Both the position numbers and the translations under genes were made by a program. A DNA stretch of 33,669 nucleotides from Oscillospiraceae bacterium. Lineage in GTDB: Bacteria; Bacillota; Clostridia; Oscillospirales; Oscillospiraceae. Below are positions 6,977 to 15,376 of the stretch, one piece after another; position 1 is the stretch's first letter; each line of letters begins with the position of its first letter. The stretch lies in assembly GCA_020025275.1 (NCBI GenBank), contig JAHHSI010000025.1, positions 1 through 33,669 of the forward strand. The letters run 5' to 3'. A model generated the notes under the pieces. It saw only the letters and a program-made list of their open reading frames with translations. It made no database searches and was not told where the DNA came from.

Positions 6977-9145
6977 ATGAAATTGACACCTTCTCTGCTT
7001 CAGCAGCTGGCCCAGCACGTGGAGTGCAACTACCACGACTGTCAGATCCGGCGCTCCGGCGACCGGTTAGAGCTCCGGCGCCCGCTGGGCCGTGTGCAGA
7101 TCGACGCCCACGGGCTTATCTTTTATGTAGGAGATGCCCTATGGGATGAGATCGCCTCTGCGGATGTGGAAGATCCCTTTTCCGAGGTGGACGCCTTCCT
7201 CCTGATGCTGACGGAATCGGAAGAATCCTGCACACCGATCTACACCACCGCCGTACGCAATGCCGCCCGCTGCGGCAGCCGCATCTACTATGCGGTCTTT
7301 GCTCTGACACTGCTGCTCCTGTTGGGCTGCCGTCTGCTGCACCTGCCGCCGCTGTTTCTGCTCATCGGTCTGCTTCTTCCCCTTTTACTCCTTCTCCCTC
7401 TGCGCTTGTTCCGCCGCCGCAGCTTACAGCGGGACTGGGTCTGCCCCCACTGCGCTGCGGCGCTGCCTCTGCGGCCCAAGGAGTGGGTGGTGCAGCCGGC
7501 CTTTGTCTCCCGGTGTCCCCACTGCGGTGCGTCGCTGGTAGACGATGCACTTGCTGCGGCTATGGTCCACCGTCTGGCGGACGACGAAGACGATACGGAA
7601 GAGGCGGATACACCCCTTGATCCGGCTGCTTTTGTAACCCGGGGTGACAAGCGCCTGTGTCGTCTATCGGGACTGTTTCTCCTGTGCTTTGCCCTGTTGT
7701 TCGGCCTGTTGCTGCTGGGCACCACGGAGAACATGGTGCCGGCCATGATCGCCGTGCATACCGCCGCCTTTCTCTCTATCACGGGCATTGCCGCCGCCGT
7801 GCTGGTCTGCCGGGCTCCGAAAGAGGTGCTCTCCTCTGCCCCTGCAGCCGTGGTCCGTGAGCAAAAATGGATCTCTTGGCTCGGCGTAGCCACAGCGCTG
7901 ACGGGCCTTGTCTTTTCCTTCCTTGCCTTGGTCATCTCTCCGCAGGAGAATACGCAGCCGGTCTTTGTCCTGTTGCTGACGGTGAGCGGCCTTGCCTTGT
8001 TGGCCGTGGGCGGTTGGATGCTGCTGGCCCGCCGAAACCGCACGCTCTATGCCCTCCACTCTTCCCTGATCTACATCTCCAGTTTCGGACGGAAGCGGGA
8101 ATTCCCCGCAGCGCAGATCAGCTCCTTTACCTTGACTTCCTCCGGAAGCATCCGCTTTTTTGACGCAGATGCCCGAAAGCTCTGTGCCATCGAGACCAAC
8201 ATGGCGGGCATCGACGGTCTTCTGGGGTGGCTCGCAGGCCACGACATCGCCATCACCACCCCAGAATCTGCGCCAGCGGAAACGGACAAGAGAAAGGAGA
8301 AACTGCCCACGCCAAACAAGAGTCCCGCCGGGATCTGGCGGGAAGAGGACGAAACGCCGCTCCACCGCCACCTGAAGGCCCTCCGTGCGGTCCTTCTTTT
8401 GGTGCTGCTCCTCTTTGCCGCCGGGTGTCTCCTCCCTCTCCCGCTGTACCTATACACCGATCTCAAGGCCGCCCACGCCATCTATCTGGCCACCTTCTCC
8501 CCCCTGCCCATGGTTCTCTACTGTCTGGTCGTCTCTCCGGTACTGCTGCTGGAGGAGCCGCCGGCCAAGGCCACCGCAGCGTGGACGGCCATGCACATCA
8601 GGTTCCCCGTGAGGCCGGTACTTCTCTTAAGCCTACTGGGTGCCCTTCAGGTGTTCTATTTCTGGGCCGGCAATTTCCTGCAAATCGTCCATACCGGCCG
8701 CTTCTATCTCCTTTATCTCGCATTGGTGGCCGTCGTGGTCACGCTCTTCTTTCTTCGTACACCGCAGCGGCTGCGCAGCGGTGTAGGGGCTTTCCTGATG
8801 CTCTTTTTACTGCTGGGCTATCTGCTGACCTACGGCACCGTCGTGGCCGCCGCCCGCCCGGTGGAGCACTATCCGGCCGTGGTGACAGAACGTACAGGCC
8901 CCACCGACGACGATCCCTCCGCCAAGCGAACAGTAACCGTCCGCCTCGATGACGGCACCACCGGAACGCTGCAGGTCAGTGAGTCCCTACAGCAACTGGA
9001 GGAAGCCGGTGCCCCCCTCGTGGTGTGCCAGAAGGACAGCGTGCTGGGGATCCGTCTGGTGCGGCTGCACCTGCCCCCGGATGTGGACATTTCCACGCTG
9101 CCGCACGTGTCACAGCCCGACTCGACGGACGGGGGCCGCAAGTAA
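6977..9145 (+). CDS. Unrecognised large membrane protein with zinc-ribbon and PH-like parts
   Basis: A 722-residue protein I cannot assign to a named family. Visible parts in order: a soluble N-terminus (1-100); a hydrophobic pair (about 103-143); a cytoplasmic zinc-ribbon-like unit with CPHC at 156-159 and CPHC at 180-183; about four more membrane helices (230-345); a compact beta-rich segment (about 347-420, LYALHSSLIYISSFGRK to LCAIETNMAGIDGLL) that resembles bacterial PH-like domains; a polar linker; about five more helices (465-612); and a soluble C-terminus that looks beta-rich (VTVRLDDGTTGTLQVS). The start ATG 6977 follows AAAGGAG. Its own promoter lies upstream, and the next gene converges on it, so it is a single-gene unit. 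A role in envelope or stress sensing would be a guess. Confidence 0.85.
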   Translation: MKLTPSLLQQLAQHVECNYHDCQIRRSGDRLELRRPLGRVQIDAHGLIFYVGDALWDEIASADVEDPFSEVDAFLLMLTESEESCTPIYTTAVRNAARCGSRIYYAVFALTLLLLLGCRLLHLPPLFLLIGLLLPLLLLLPLRLFRRRSLQRDWVCPHCAAALPLRPKEWVVQPAFVSRCPHCGASLVDDALAAAMVHRLADDEDDTEEADTPLDPAAFVTRGDKRLCRLSGLFLLCFALLFGLLLLGTTENMVPAMIAVHTAAFLSITGIAAAVLVCRAPKEVLSSAPAAVVREQKWISWLGVATALTGLVFSFLALVISPQENTQPVFVLLLTVSGLALLAVGGWMLLARRNRTLYALHSSLIYISSFGRKREFPAAQISSFTLTSSGSIRFFDADARKLCAIETNMAGIDGLLGWLAGHDIAITTPESAPAETDKRKEKLPTPNKSPAGIWREEDETPLHRHLKALRAVLLLVLLLFAAGCLLPLPLYLYTDLKAAHAIYLATFSPLPMVLYCLVVSPVLLLEEPPAKATAAWTAMHIRFPVRPVLLLSLLGALQVFYFWAGNFLQIVHTGRFYLLYLALVAVVVTLFFLRTPQRLRSGVGAFLMLFLLLGYLLTYGTVVAAARPVEHYPAVVTERTGPTDDDPSAKRTVTVRLDDGTTGTLQVSESLQQLEEAGAPLVVCQKDSVLGIRLVRLHLPPDVDISTLPHVSQPDSTDGGRK

Positions 9146-9207
9146 CTACGCTCCTTTGGCAGCAGCCCACGCCGCCCACTGTCGCAGGCAGCAACGGCCG
9201 CCCGCCC

Positions 9208-10086
9208 CTATCTTCCCAGCATTTTCCTGCGGAAAAAACGGTACGAAAGCAGCCCCGGGATGCCGATCCAAATCACCATGGTGCCAAGAGTTACAATTTC
9301 AAATTCAGGAATGGTCATGGCCAACGCCATATAGAGCAACGCCGTAGGCAGTGAGATCCAGCCGATGATCCTGTGAGCCAGATTCCATGTATCCTCGTCT
9401 TGCAGAGTCCAAGGCAAACGAAGCCCCGTATGGCGGCTGTAAGGCCACCGGGGTGCCATAATTCCCGCAAATACCAACACGCAGGAAACCAGCAGCATTG
9501 CCGCCATCTTCTCCCCGTTTTCCGAAAAGGCGACCACATCCAATGCCGTCAGGACTCCGCAGAGAATCCCCACGGCTAAAACAACACTGTCGAAAATAGT
9601 AGTAACATGAAGCACATCTGTTTTTAAGGTTGCGGTCGTTATCCGAGTGAGTAGAGCTATATTGCGGTAAAAGACGACCACCGCCGCCCCGGTACACACA
9701 CCCACAAGCAGAAGAGCCACCAGTTCATTTTTGACCAGCAGCGCCGCCATCATGGCCGCCGCTGCGAAAAAGAGGACGAGCCCTCTCTTCTCCCCCGCCC
9801 GATGAAGCAGCTGCACCTGCTGCTTGTGCGCTGCAAGCTGTGCATTCACCCTCGCCAGCTCCTCAGATAGTTCCACGGGCACACCGTCCTCCGTGTCTGC
9901 CCCCAGCAAACGGCTGACCGGGACCTCCAGCAACTCTGCCATACGGACCAACACCTCCGCATCCGGAACCGACCGCCCCGTTTCCCATTTGGACACGGTC
10001 TGCCGGACGACGTGCAGCCGGACGGCCATCTCCTCCTGACTGAGCCCCTTTTCCTTTCGGATGCGCCGGATCGTTTCATCCATCAT
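9208..10086 (-). CDS. XRE-family regulator with membrane-embedded C-terminus
   Basis: A 292-residue protein. Residues 2-62 form a Cro/C1-type helix-turn-helix (IRRIRKEKGLSQEEMAVRL, then VVRQTVSKWETGRSVPD as recognition helix). A short charged linker (about 75-105) leads into roughly six hydrophobic helices to the C-terminus. Such HTH-plus-membrane proteins are common in Firmicutes and are poorly understood. The start is the ATG at 10084-10086, after AAAGGA ten bases upstream; a second ATG follows directly. The frame extends 72 codons upstream through a promoter, so that extension was dropped. It converges with the large membrane protein gene and could regulate it or itself. Confidence 0.88.
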   Translation of the reverse strand: MMDETIRRIRKEKGLSQEEMAVRLHVVRQTVSKWETGRSVPDAEVLVRMAELLEVPVSRLLGADTEDGVPVELSEELARVNAQLAAHKQQVQLLHRAGEKRGLVLFFAAAAMMAALLVKNELVALLLVGVCTGAAVVVFYRNIALLTRITTATLKTDVLHVTTIFDSVVLAVGILCGVLTALDVVAFSENGEKMAAMLLVSCVLVFAGIMAPRWPYSRHTGLRLPWTLQDEDTWNLAHRIIGWISLPTALLYMALAMTIPEFEIVTLGTMVIWIGIPGLLSYRFFRRKMLGR

Positions 10087-10123
10087 CGCTTGTCGTTCCT
10101 TTCTGTGTTTTTTGTATGCCTTC

Positions 10124-10152
10124 ATTATACGAGGGCAATGTCGGTAACACAA
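10124..10152 (-). promoter_or_regulatory. Sigma-A promoter of the XRE regulator gene
   Basis: On the minus strand TTGTGT (10147-10152) and TATAAT (10124-10129) are exactly 17 bases apart. The leader to ATG 10086 is about 30 bases. Confidence 0.78.
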
Positions 10153-10170
10153 GCAACGGAAAGTAACACA
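10144..10170 (-). promoter_or_regulatory. Tandem TGTGTTAC repeats over the XRE promoter
   Basis: The minus strand carries TGTGTTAC at 10163-10170 and again at 10144-10151, 19 bases apart start to start (just under two helical turns). The second copy overlaps the -35 hexamer. This is the expected place for an autoregulatory operator of the adjacent regulator. Confidence 0.45.
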
Positions 10171-10239
10171 GCCTCCCTCCCGCAAAAATGGCCAAAACGT
10201 GTCCGTCTGACAACCAATGACAACCAAAAAACACCCTGC

Positions 10240-10276
10240 AAAAAGGGAGCGCATCGCACACGATGCGCTCCCTTTT
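10240..10276 (-). terminator. Intrinsic terminator after the VanW-domain gene
   Basis: A perfect 12-bp stem (10245-10256 with 10261-10272) with a four-base loop is followed on the minus strand by five T residues. It starts 27 bases past the stop codon at 10299. The plus strand also has a T run, so it may work in both directions. Confidence 0.9.
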
Positions 10277-10298
10277 CCTTTGTTGAAAATCGATTTGG

Positions 10299-12194
10299 TC
10301 ATGCCGCATGATCCGACGGCGGCACGGGGGACGGCGTCGGTGCCGGCGGCTCCGGCTTGGGGGCCGGCGGCCGCTGTTTCCCCACCTTGATGATCATATC
10401 ACGGGACTCGTAATTGCTCACCGATTCCAGATCGCTGGACAGCAGTGTTCCGTCGCCGGCATACACATAGCGCCAGGCGTAGACCGTATATCCGGTATAG
10501 GGATACTGTTCCACCACCTCCACACCGGGGGCCAGCGTATCCACCTCCTGATAGATGGTCTCGTAGGGGTACTCTGCCTCCACGGAGGTCACCATCTCCA
10601 CATAGCTGTCATCCACCTTGGTGCCCTGAATGGACACGGTCAGATTTGCGCCGCTGCGACTGGTCACGATACGGATGGGGTAATCCGTATTATTGCGGAA
10701 CACAAAGTCCACCGGCCCTTCATACACCGTAGCATCGCAGCCCCAGCGGATATACCCGGGGGCAAACTGGTGGCAGTAGCGGGTCACGATCTCCAGATTG
10801 GACAGGAGCGTGGCATAGTAGAGCGTGGAGGACACCTGGCAGACGCCGCCGCCATACACATCCACCGTCTCCCCGCCCACATAGCCGGGGGCCGGACTGA
10901 AACCGTGGGCGGCATCCGTAGGGCCCACCGCATCGTTATAGCTGAAGCTCTCGCCGGGGTTGAGCACCCAGTAATTGATGTTTCGGGCCGCAATCTTCAC
11001 GTTTTCGATCCGATCCCACGTGCCGCTGACGTACGTGGTAAAGCTGCCCAGTTCATCCCGGAACAGCACCTTTTCCAGCGCCTCCTTCGTCACCTTCGGG
11101 GCGGTGATCTCCGCAGGGATGACCACCTCCGTGCCGGGCTGAGCCGCTGCCACGATCTCCTTTGCCGCAGCCACATCAAACTGGACACCCACACGTTCCT
11201 CCGTCAAGCCGCCGGTACTCTTATCGTACATGGCGCTGACGCCGTCGCCGCAGATCTCCTGATGGAGCGTCTCCAGATCCAGCGGTATGGCCGCCACGGG
11301 AATGTACACACCTGCTACGCCGGAGAGATCCCCCTGCTCCAGTGCCGTGCGCAGGGCGGTCATCAGCTGCGCCGGGTCCAGACGACGCCCGTCGGCGGCG
11401 CAGGTCACATACAGCCCATCCGTCTTTTCCTTCTCCATGCGCCAGGCACCGTCTACGGCCGGGGTATACGTCGCCTCGCTGATCGATGCCGCACAGCGCC
11501 GCATGGCTCCGCTGTCCACGGTCCATCGGGGCTGCACCCGGGTCTCGGCAAACCAGCTGCGCAGCAGCTGCCATCCGCCCAAAAAGGCATGGCCATGCGT
11601 CACGTCCCACGCAGCCGCCGCTGCCGCCTCGCCGGAGGCCGAAGCCCCCATCTGCTGCAGCGTCACCTCGCCCAGAGACTCGCCCTCCACGGTGAGAGGA
11701 ATGGCCGTGCGCTCCAGAAGCGCCGCCTGCTCCTCGTCCCATCGCCGGGCCGCCTGCTCCCGGGTAAGGCCGCTCATGTCCACATCCATCACGTAGACCC
11801 GGCCGGCCACCGTCCCACTCACGCCGGCCGCCACACACAATCCGCCATAGACCGCCAGCAGGACCGCCGCCACCGACAGCAAAACGATCCACACCGGTTT
11901 TTTCCACCATTTTCGCGACGGAGCCGCTGCCGCAGGCGGGCTATCGGAGGCGCCGGCCGATCTGCCGTCCGCACACACCTCTGATACCGTGCCCTCCGTC
12001 TCCGCCGCCGGTTTGTCGGCCGGCCGGCCGCTCGTTTGACCGGCCGTTTCCTCCGCCGCCTTGGCTGTCTCTGCCGCCGGCGCCTTTTCCTCCGTCCGGG
12101 GGGCACCGGACGGCTGCCCGGCGGCAGCGGGCCCCTCCGTCGGCTCTTTCGGTTCCACAGGTTCCTGCAAAAGCTCCTCTCTCTCCTTGCTCAT
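10299..12194 (-). CDS. VanW-domain cell-wall protein
   Basis: A 631-residue single-pass protein. Residues 1-95 are a low-complexity, cytoplasmic stretch rich in Ala, Glu and Pro. A membrane anchor follows (about 100-122, preceded by KWWKKP). The outer part holds peptidoglycan-binding-like repeats (YVMDVDMSGLTREQAARRW opens the first) and then a VanW domain with the hallmark INYWVLNPGESFSYNDAVG and GGGVCQVSSTLYYA. A Pro-rich tail (PAPKPEPPAPTPSPVPP) ends it, as in wall-spanning proteins. VanW proteins of this YoaR-like type are linked to peptidoglycan, but no reaction is established. AAGGAGG precedes ATG 12194. It lies 85 bases after noc and has a strong terminator. Confidence 0.93.
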   Translation of the reverse strand: MSKEREELLQEPVEPKEPTEGPAAAGQPSGAPRTEEKAPAAETAKAAEETAGQTSGRPADKPAAETEGTVSEVCADGRSAGASDSPPAAAAPSRKWWKKPVWIVLLSVAAVLLAVYGGLCVAAGVSGTVAGRVYVMDVDMSGLTREQAARRWDEEQAALLERTAIPLTVEGESLGEVTLQQMGASASGEAAAAAAWDVTHGHAFLGGWQLLRSWFAETRVQPRWTVDSGAMRRCAASISEATYTPAVDGAWRMEKEKTDGLYVTCAADGRRLDPAQLMTALRTALEQGDLSGVAGVYIPVAAIPLDLETLHQEICGDGVSAMYDKSTGGLTEERVGVQFDVAAAKEIVAAAQPGTEVVIPAEITAPKVTKEALEKVLFRDELGSFTTYVSGTWDRIENVKIAARNINYWVLNPGESFSYNDAVGPTDAAHGFSPAPGYVGGETVDVYGGGVCQVSSTLYYATLLSNLEIVTRYCHQFAPGYIRWGCDATVYEGPVDFVFRNNTDYPIRIVTSRSGANLTVSIQGTKVDDSYVEMVTSVEAEYPYETIYQEVDTLAPGVEVVEQYPYTGYTVYAWRYVYAGDGTLLSSDLESVSNYESRDMIIKVGKQRPPAPKPEPPAPTPSPVPPSDHAA

Positions 12195-12251
12195 ACAGGG
12201 TTCCTCCTTCAGTTACGGTTCTTATGCCTTGCTTTCGACATAATTTTATCT

Positions 12252-12257
12252 ATTATA
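12252..12257 (-). promoter_or_regulatory. Possible -10 element upstream of the VanW-domain gene
   Basis: TATAAT on the minus strand sits about 58 bases before the gene, in the AT-rich gap after noc. No good -35 hexamer is found at 16-18 bases (the position holds a T tract), so the gene may instead be read through from noc. Confidence 0.35.
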
Positions 12258-12279
12258 TCGCTTTTCAAAAAAAAGTGCA

Positions 12280-13110
12280 TTACAATTCCGTAACAACCGC
12301 TTTCTCCCGCCGTTTGGGAATCCGAATGGTCAGAAAAATCTCCTCCTCCGTATCCTGTCGGCCGCAGGCGGCCTCCACGCCGCTGCGGCGCATCACCTCC
12401 ATGGCATGGCTCAGGCTATTGAGGAAAAGCCGCACGTCCTTAATGATATAGGTGCTGCGCCCCCGAGGCGGTGTGGTGTGGTTCCGGGCCAGCAGCTTTT
12501 CCACATAGCTCTCCGTCTGCGCCACGGTATACTCCCGCTGCGCGATGAGACGGATCGTCTCCAGCTGCTGCTCTTCATCACTCAAACGCAGCAGCGCCCG
12601 GGCATGGCGCTCCGTCAGATCGGTGGCTTGCAGCGCCTGCCGCACCGATGGGCTCAGGCGCAGCAGCCGCAGCTTATTGGCCACCGCCGACTGGGATTTG
12701 CCGATTTTTTCCGCCGCCTGCTCCTGCGTCAGATGGTACTCGCTGATGAGCCGTGCAATGGCCTCGGCCTCCTCCCAGAAATCCAGATCCCGCCGCTGCA
12801 AATTTTCGATCAGCGCCAGCAGGGCCGAATCCTCCTCCCCCACCTGTGCCACCAGGCAGGGCACCTCCCGCAGACCGGCCAGTTTGGCCGCACGGAGCCG
12901 CCGCTCCCCGGCCACCAGCTCATAGCCGCCGGAGACGGAACGGACCGTCAGCGGCTGTAAGATGCCGTAGTGTGCAATGCTCTGTGCCAGCTGCTCCAAT
13001 GCCTCCGTTTCAAACGTGCGGCGTGGCTGATGCGGATTGGGGCGGATCTGTTCCACCCCTATGTAGCGGACACGACAGGATAAAAATTCCCCTTTTTGCG
13101 GAAATCTCAT
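12280..13110 (-). CDS. noc: Noc-type ParB-family DNA-binding protein
   Basis: A 276-residue ParB-family protein. It has the N-terminal CTPase/ParB domain (IRPNPHQPRR, GILQPLTVR, the GERRLRAA box and ALIENLQRRDL), then a helix-turn-helix (TQEQAAEKIGKSQSAVANKL), then LTERHARALLRL, which is the Noc form of the motif; the second ParB in this window has LSGGHARTLLPL there. Noc in B. subtilis binds its own sites, coats the nucleoid and blocks FtsZ assembly over DNA. The start is ATG 13110 after AAAAGGAGGGG; the upstream frame lacks such a site. Normally noc sits next to rsmG-parA-parB; here it is about 12 kb away. Noc rather than ParB is inferred from the motif and the separate parAB. Confidence 0.85.
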   Translation of the reverse strand: MRFPQKGEFLSCRVRYIGVEQIRPNPHQPRRTFETEALEQLAQSIAHYGILQPLTVRSVSGGYELVAGERRLRAAKLAGLREVPCLVAQVGEEDSALLALIENLQRRDLDFWEEAEAIARLISEYHLTQEQAAEKIGKSQSAVANKLRLLRLSPSVRQALQATDLTERHARALLRLSDEEQQLETIRLIAQREYTVAQTESYVEKLLARNHTTPPRGRSTYIIKDVRLFLNSLSHAMEVMRRSGVEAACGRQDTEEEIFLTIRIPKRREKAVVTEL

Positions 13111-13204
13111 GGGCAACCCCTCCTTTTCCCCCATTCTATGCCCGCAGAAGTGCAGAATCCCCCGGATTTTGTCGGGAAATCGGCATTTTTTCATCTCTCA
13201 CATT

Positions 13205-13242
13205 CAAAAGCAGGATATTTCCTGCGAAATACCCTGCTTTTG
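13205..13242 (-). terminator. Intrinsic terminator after the carboxypeptidase gene
   Basis: CAAAAGCAGG (13205-13214) pairs with CCTGCTTTTG (13233-13242), extended inward by ATTTC/GAAAT. The minus strand ends the stem in four T residues. It lies between the carboxypeptidase stop and the noc start, so noc likely has its own promoter. Confidence 0.7.
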
Positions 13243-13249
13243 CTCTATT

Positions 13250-14227
13250 TTATCTCTTTTCCCCTATCTCTGTCTCATCGATGCACCGCAGCACGTGGGC
13301 CACATCGTCATATCTGGCCGTATCGGTGGGCGAGCCAAGGCTGCACACCAGATATTCCCGGTCATTCCGGCAATAGAGCACCATCAGGTGGTACTCCCCC
13401 GGAAGCGAGCCGGTCTTGACGCCCGCCACGTTCTCCTGATACACGTCGGAGAGCGGCTCTAAAAAGCGGTTGGTATTTTTCCACGACTGAACGCTGCCGT
13501 CCGGCAGGTCGGCCGCATACCACAGCTGGCCCACGGTCTCCCGCACCCACGGATCGGCCAGCAGGCGCTCCGTCACGGCGCACAGATCCTCTGCCGTCGT
13601 GCAGGAGACGTCATCGAAGCCACTGGGATCATAGAGCACGGTGTCATCATAGCCCTGTCGGCGCAGATACTGGCGCAGATGCTCCATAAACACCTCCACC
13701 CGCTCCGGCCCCGGCTGCGCCGACGGATCGAGGCAGCTGCCGCAGTAATCCGCCACAGCATAGGCCGCATCGTTGCCCGACGGCACCAGCATGGCGGCCA
13801 GCAGATCCCGCAGGTAATAGGCCTTTCCCTCCAGATCCGCCACCGACGACTCCGGTTTTGTCATGGCCAGCGCCGCCTCCTCCACTTCCACCACGTCATC
13901 GGGGTCGGCCAGAGTGAGGGCATACTCGATGACATACAGTTTGGCAAGGCTGGCCGGAACACACGGCTCCTGCTGATGTTTTGCGAGGATCGTCTGGCCG
14001 CTGTCCCGCTCGATCACCAGCAGCGAGCGGGCCTGCACGTCTCCATGCCGGGCCCAAAAGGACGCCCAACGATCCTTTTGCGCCTGTACGAACTCCGGTG
14101 ACCGGGCCATCATAAGCCCCCACAGCACACCCGCCAGCCCCAGCAGCACCAGCAGCGTCCGCCCCCGGCGCCTTCTCCTGCGCCGCTGCGAGCGCCGTGG
14201 TCTCTCGTCTTTTCTGGCACGTTCCAT
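13250..14227 (-). CDS. Serine D-Ala-D-Ala carboxypeptidase (S11, DacA-like)
   Basis: A membrane-anchored low-molecular-weight penicillin-binding protein that trims the terminal D-Ala of peptidoglycan stem peptides. The N-terminus is very Arg-rich and followed by one hydrophobic helix (TLLVLLGLAGVLWGLMM), facing the enzyme outward. All three active-site motifs are visible: S-L-A-K in PASLAKLYVIEY, S-G-N in VPSGNDAAYA, and K-T-G in GVKTGSLPGE. About 325 residues, shorter than classic DacA, with no C-terminal PBP5-like domain. I chose ATG 14227, after GGGAGGCGGGAGAG; ATGs at 14245 and 14263 are possible. A terminator separates it from the helicase-loader gene, so it has its own promoter, which I could not place with confidence. 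Confidence 0.9.
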   Translation of the reverse strand: MERARKDERPRRSQRRRRRRRGRTLLVLLGLAGVLWGLMMARSPEFVQAQKDRWASFWARHGDVQARSLLVIERDSGQTILAKHQQEPCVPASLAKLYVIEYALTLADPDDVVEVEEAALAMTKPESSVADLEGKAYYLRDLLAAMLVPSGNDAAYAVADYCGSCLDPSAQPGPERVEVFMEHLRQYLRRQGYDDTVLYDPSGFDDVSCTTAEDLCAVTERLLADPWVRETVGQLWYAADLPDGSVQSWKNTNRFLEPLSDVYQENVAGVKTGSLPGEYHLMVLYCRNDREYLVCSLGSPTDTARYDDVAHVLRCIDETEIGEKR

Positions 14228-14318
14228 ATCTCTCCCGCCTCCCATCTTTCTTCTGCTGTCCATGATAGCCGTTCTGAATGACACCTTCGTGACAGGGACA
14301 TGACAATTCTGTCACATG

Positions 14319-14349
14319 AAAAAAGGCAGCCCCTGTCGGGACTGCCTTT
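14319..14349 (-). terminator. Intrinsic terminator after the helicase-loader gene
   Basis: On the minus strand AAAGGCAGTCCC pairs with GGGGCTGCCTTT (one G-U pair) around a GACA loop, followed by six T residues. It lies 18 bases after the stop codon at 14367 and ends the dnaD-loader transcript. Confidence 0.9.
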
Positions 14350-14366
14350 GCTCCGTTTACCGCACT

Positions 14367-15362
14367 TTATGCCTGATACTGCCGCTTCAGCCGGCGGATA
14401 TCCTGTCCGATAAAGGGCAGGATCTCATACTCCCCCTCCATGCGGGAGAGCACCTGTGCCCCGTAGCGCCGGCCGATCTCCGAGGGGTTCAGGTTGGTAT
14501 TGATCACCGTCTTGCGCCCCTCCACCAGCCGCTGATTGATGATCTGATAAAACACACTCTGGACAAAGCTGGTCATCATCTCGGTGCCCAGATCGTCCAC
14601 GATGAGCAAATCGCAGTTCAGATAGCGATTCACATCGGCATCGGTGCTCTCCTCATCGTCCCGCCGGAACTTGGCGTCCTCAAACCGGCTGAAGATCCGG
14701 GCGGCCGTATCGTAGACCACGGAGTAGCCGCTCTCGCTGACCACCCGCGCCATGCAGGCCGAGAGGAACGTCTTGCCCAGACCCGGGGCGCCGAACAGCA
14801 GCAGGTTCCCGCTGCGGGGCGAAAACTGGCGGGCATAGTCCTGACAGACGTCAAAATTATGCTCGGCAATCTCCCGGGGGGAGCGCTCATAATTTCCCCG
14901 CTCCGTGGAATACCAGTCAAAGGAGAAGGTGTCAAACGTCTCCGTACCCATGTCCAGCATCTGGCTCAGCTCGGCGATCTGCTCCCGGGCGTAGTAGCTC
15001 TGCAGGCACTGGCACAAGGCATTGCCCCGATATCCCGTGTCCCCGCACAGCGGACAGTTGGGCTTTTCCTCCAGTGCGTCCTCCTCATAGCCGGCCGCCC
15101 GCAGAAGATCCGCCCGCTCCTGCTGCAATCCCAGATTCTGCTTCCGGATCCGTGCAATGGCGGCCACCGGATCTGCGCCGTGCTGCAGCGCACCGGCAAT
15201 GATCTGGGACATGGTACTGCGCAATTCCCTGTCGATCTCCATCAAGCGGGGGATCTTGCGGAACAGCCGCTGCCGCCGCTGGTCAAACTGCTGGGCACGA
15301 CGCTGCTTGTCCTCTTCAAACCGGACCTGTGCCCGGTGCATGATCTTTCCGTCATAGGCCAT
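14367..15362 (-). CDS. DnaI/DnaC-type replicative helicase loader
   Basis: A 331-residue AAA+ ATPase that would load the replicative helicase onto DNA. The C-terminal half has Walker A GAPGLGKT, Walker B LLIVDDLG and a NTNL sensor 1 followed by the R-finger region (YGAQVLSRM). Between N-terminal helices and the ATPase is a cysteine cluster, CPLCGDTGYRGNALCQC, like the zinc-binding module of DnaI-type loaders. ATG 15362 was chosen because GGAGG precedes it and MAYDGKI starts the conserved part; seven upstream codons were dropped. It lies 14 bases after the DnaD gene in the same transcript; DnaD proteins and helicase loaders act together in Firmicutes replication restart and initiation. Confidence 0.93.
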   Translation of the reverse strand: MAYDGKIMHRAQVRFEEDKQRRAQQFDQRRQRLFRKIPRLMEIDRELRSTMSQIIAGALQHGADPVAAIARIRKQNLGLQQERADLLRAAGYEEDALEEKPNCPLCGDTGYRGNALCQCLQSYYAREQIAELSQMLDMGTETFDTFSFDWYSTERGNYERSPREIAEHNFDVCQDYARQFSPRSGNLLLFGAPGLGKTFLSACMARVVSESGYSVVYDTAARIFSRFEDAKFRRDDEESTDADVNRYLNCDLLIVDDLGTEMMTSFVQSVFYQIINQRLVEGRKTVINTNLNPSEIGRRYGAQVLSRMEGEYEILPFIGQDIRRLKRQYQA

Positions 15363-15376
15363 GGGCGATCGCCTCC

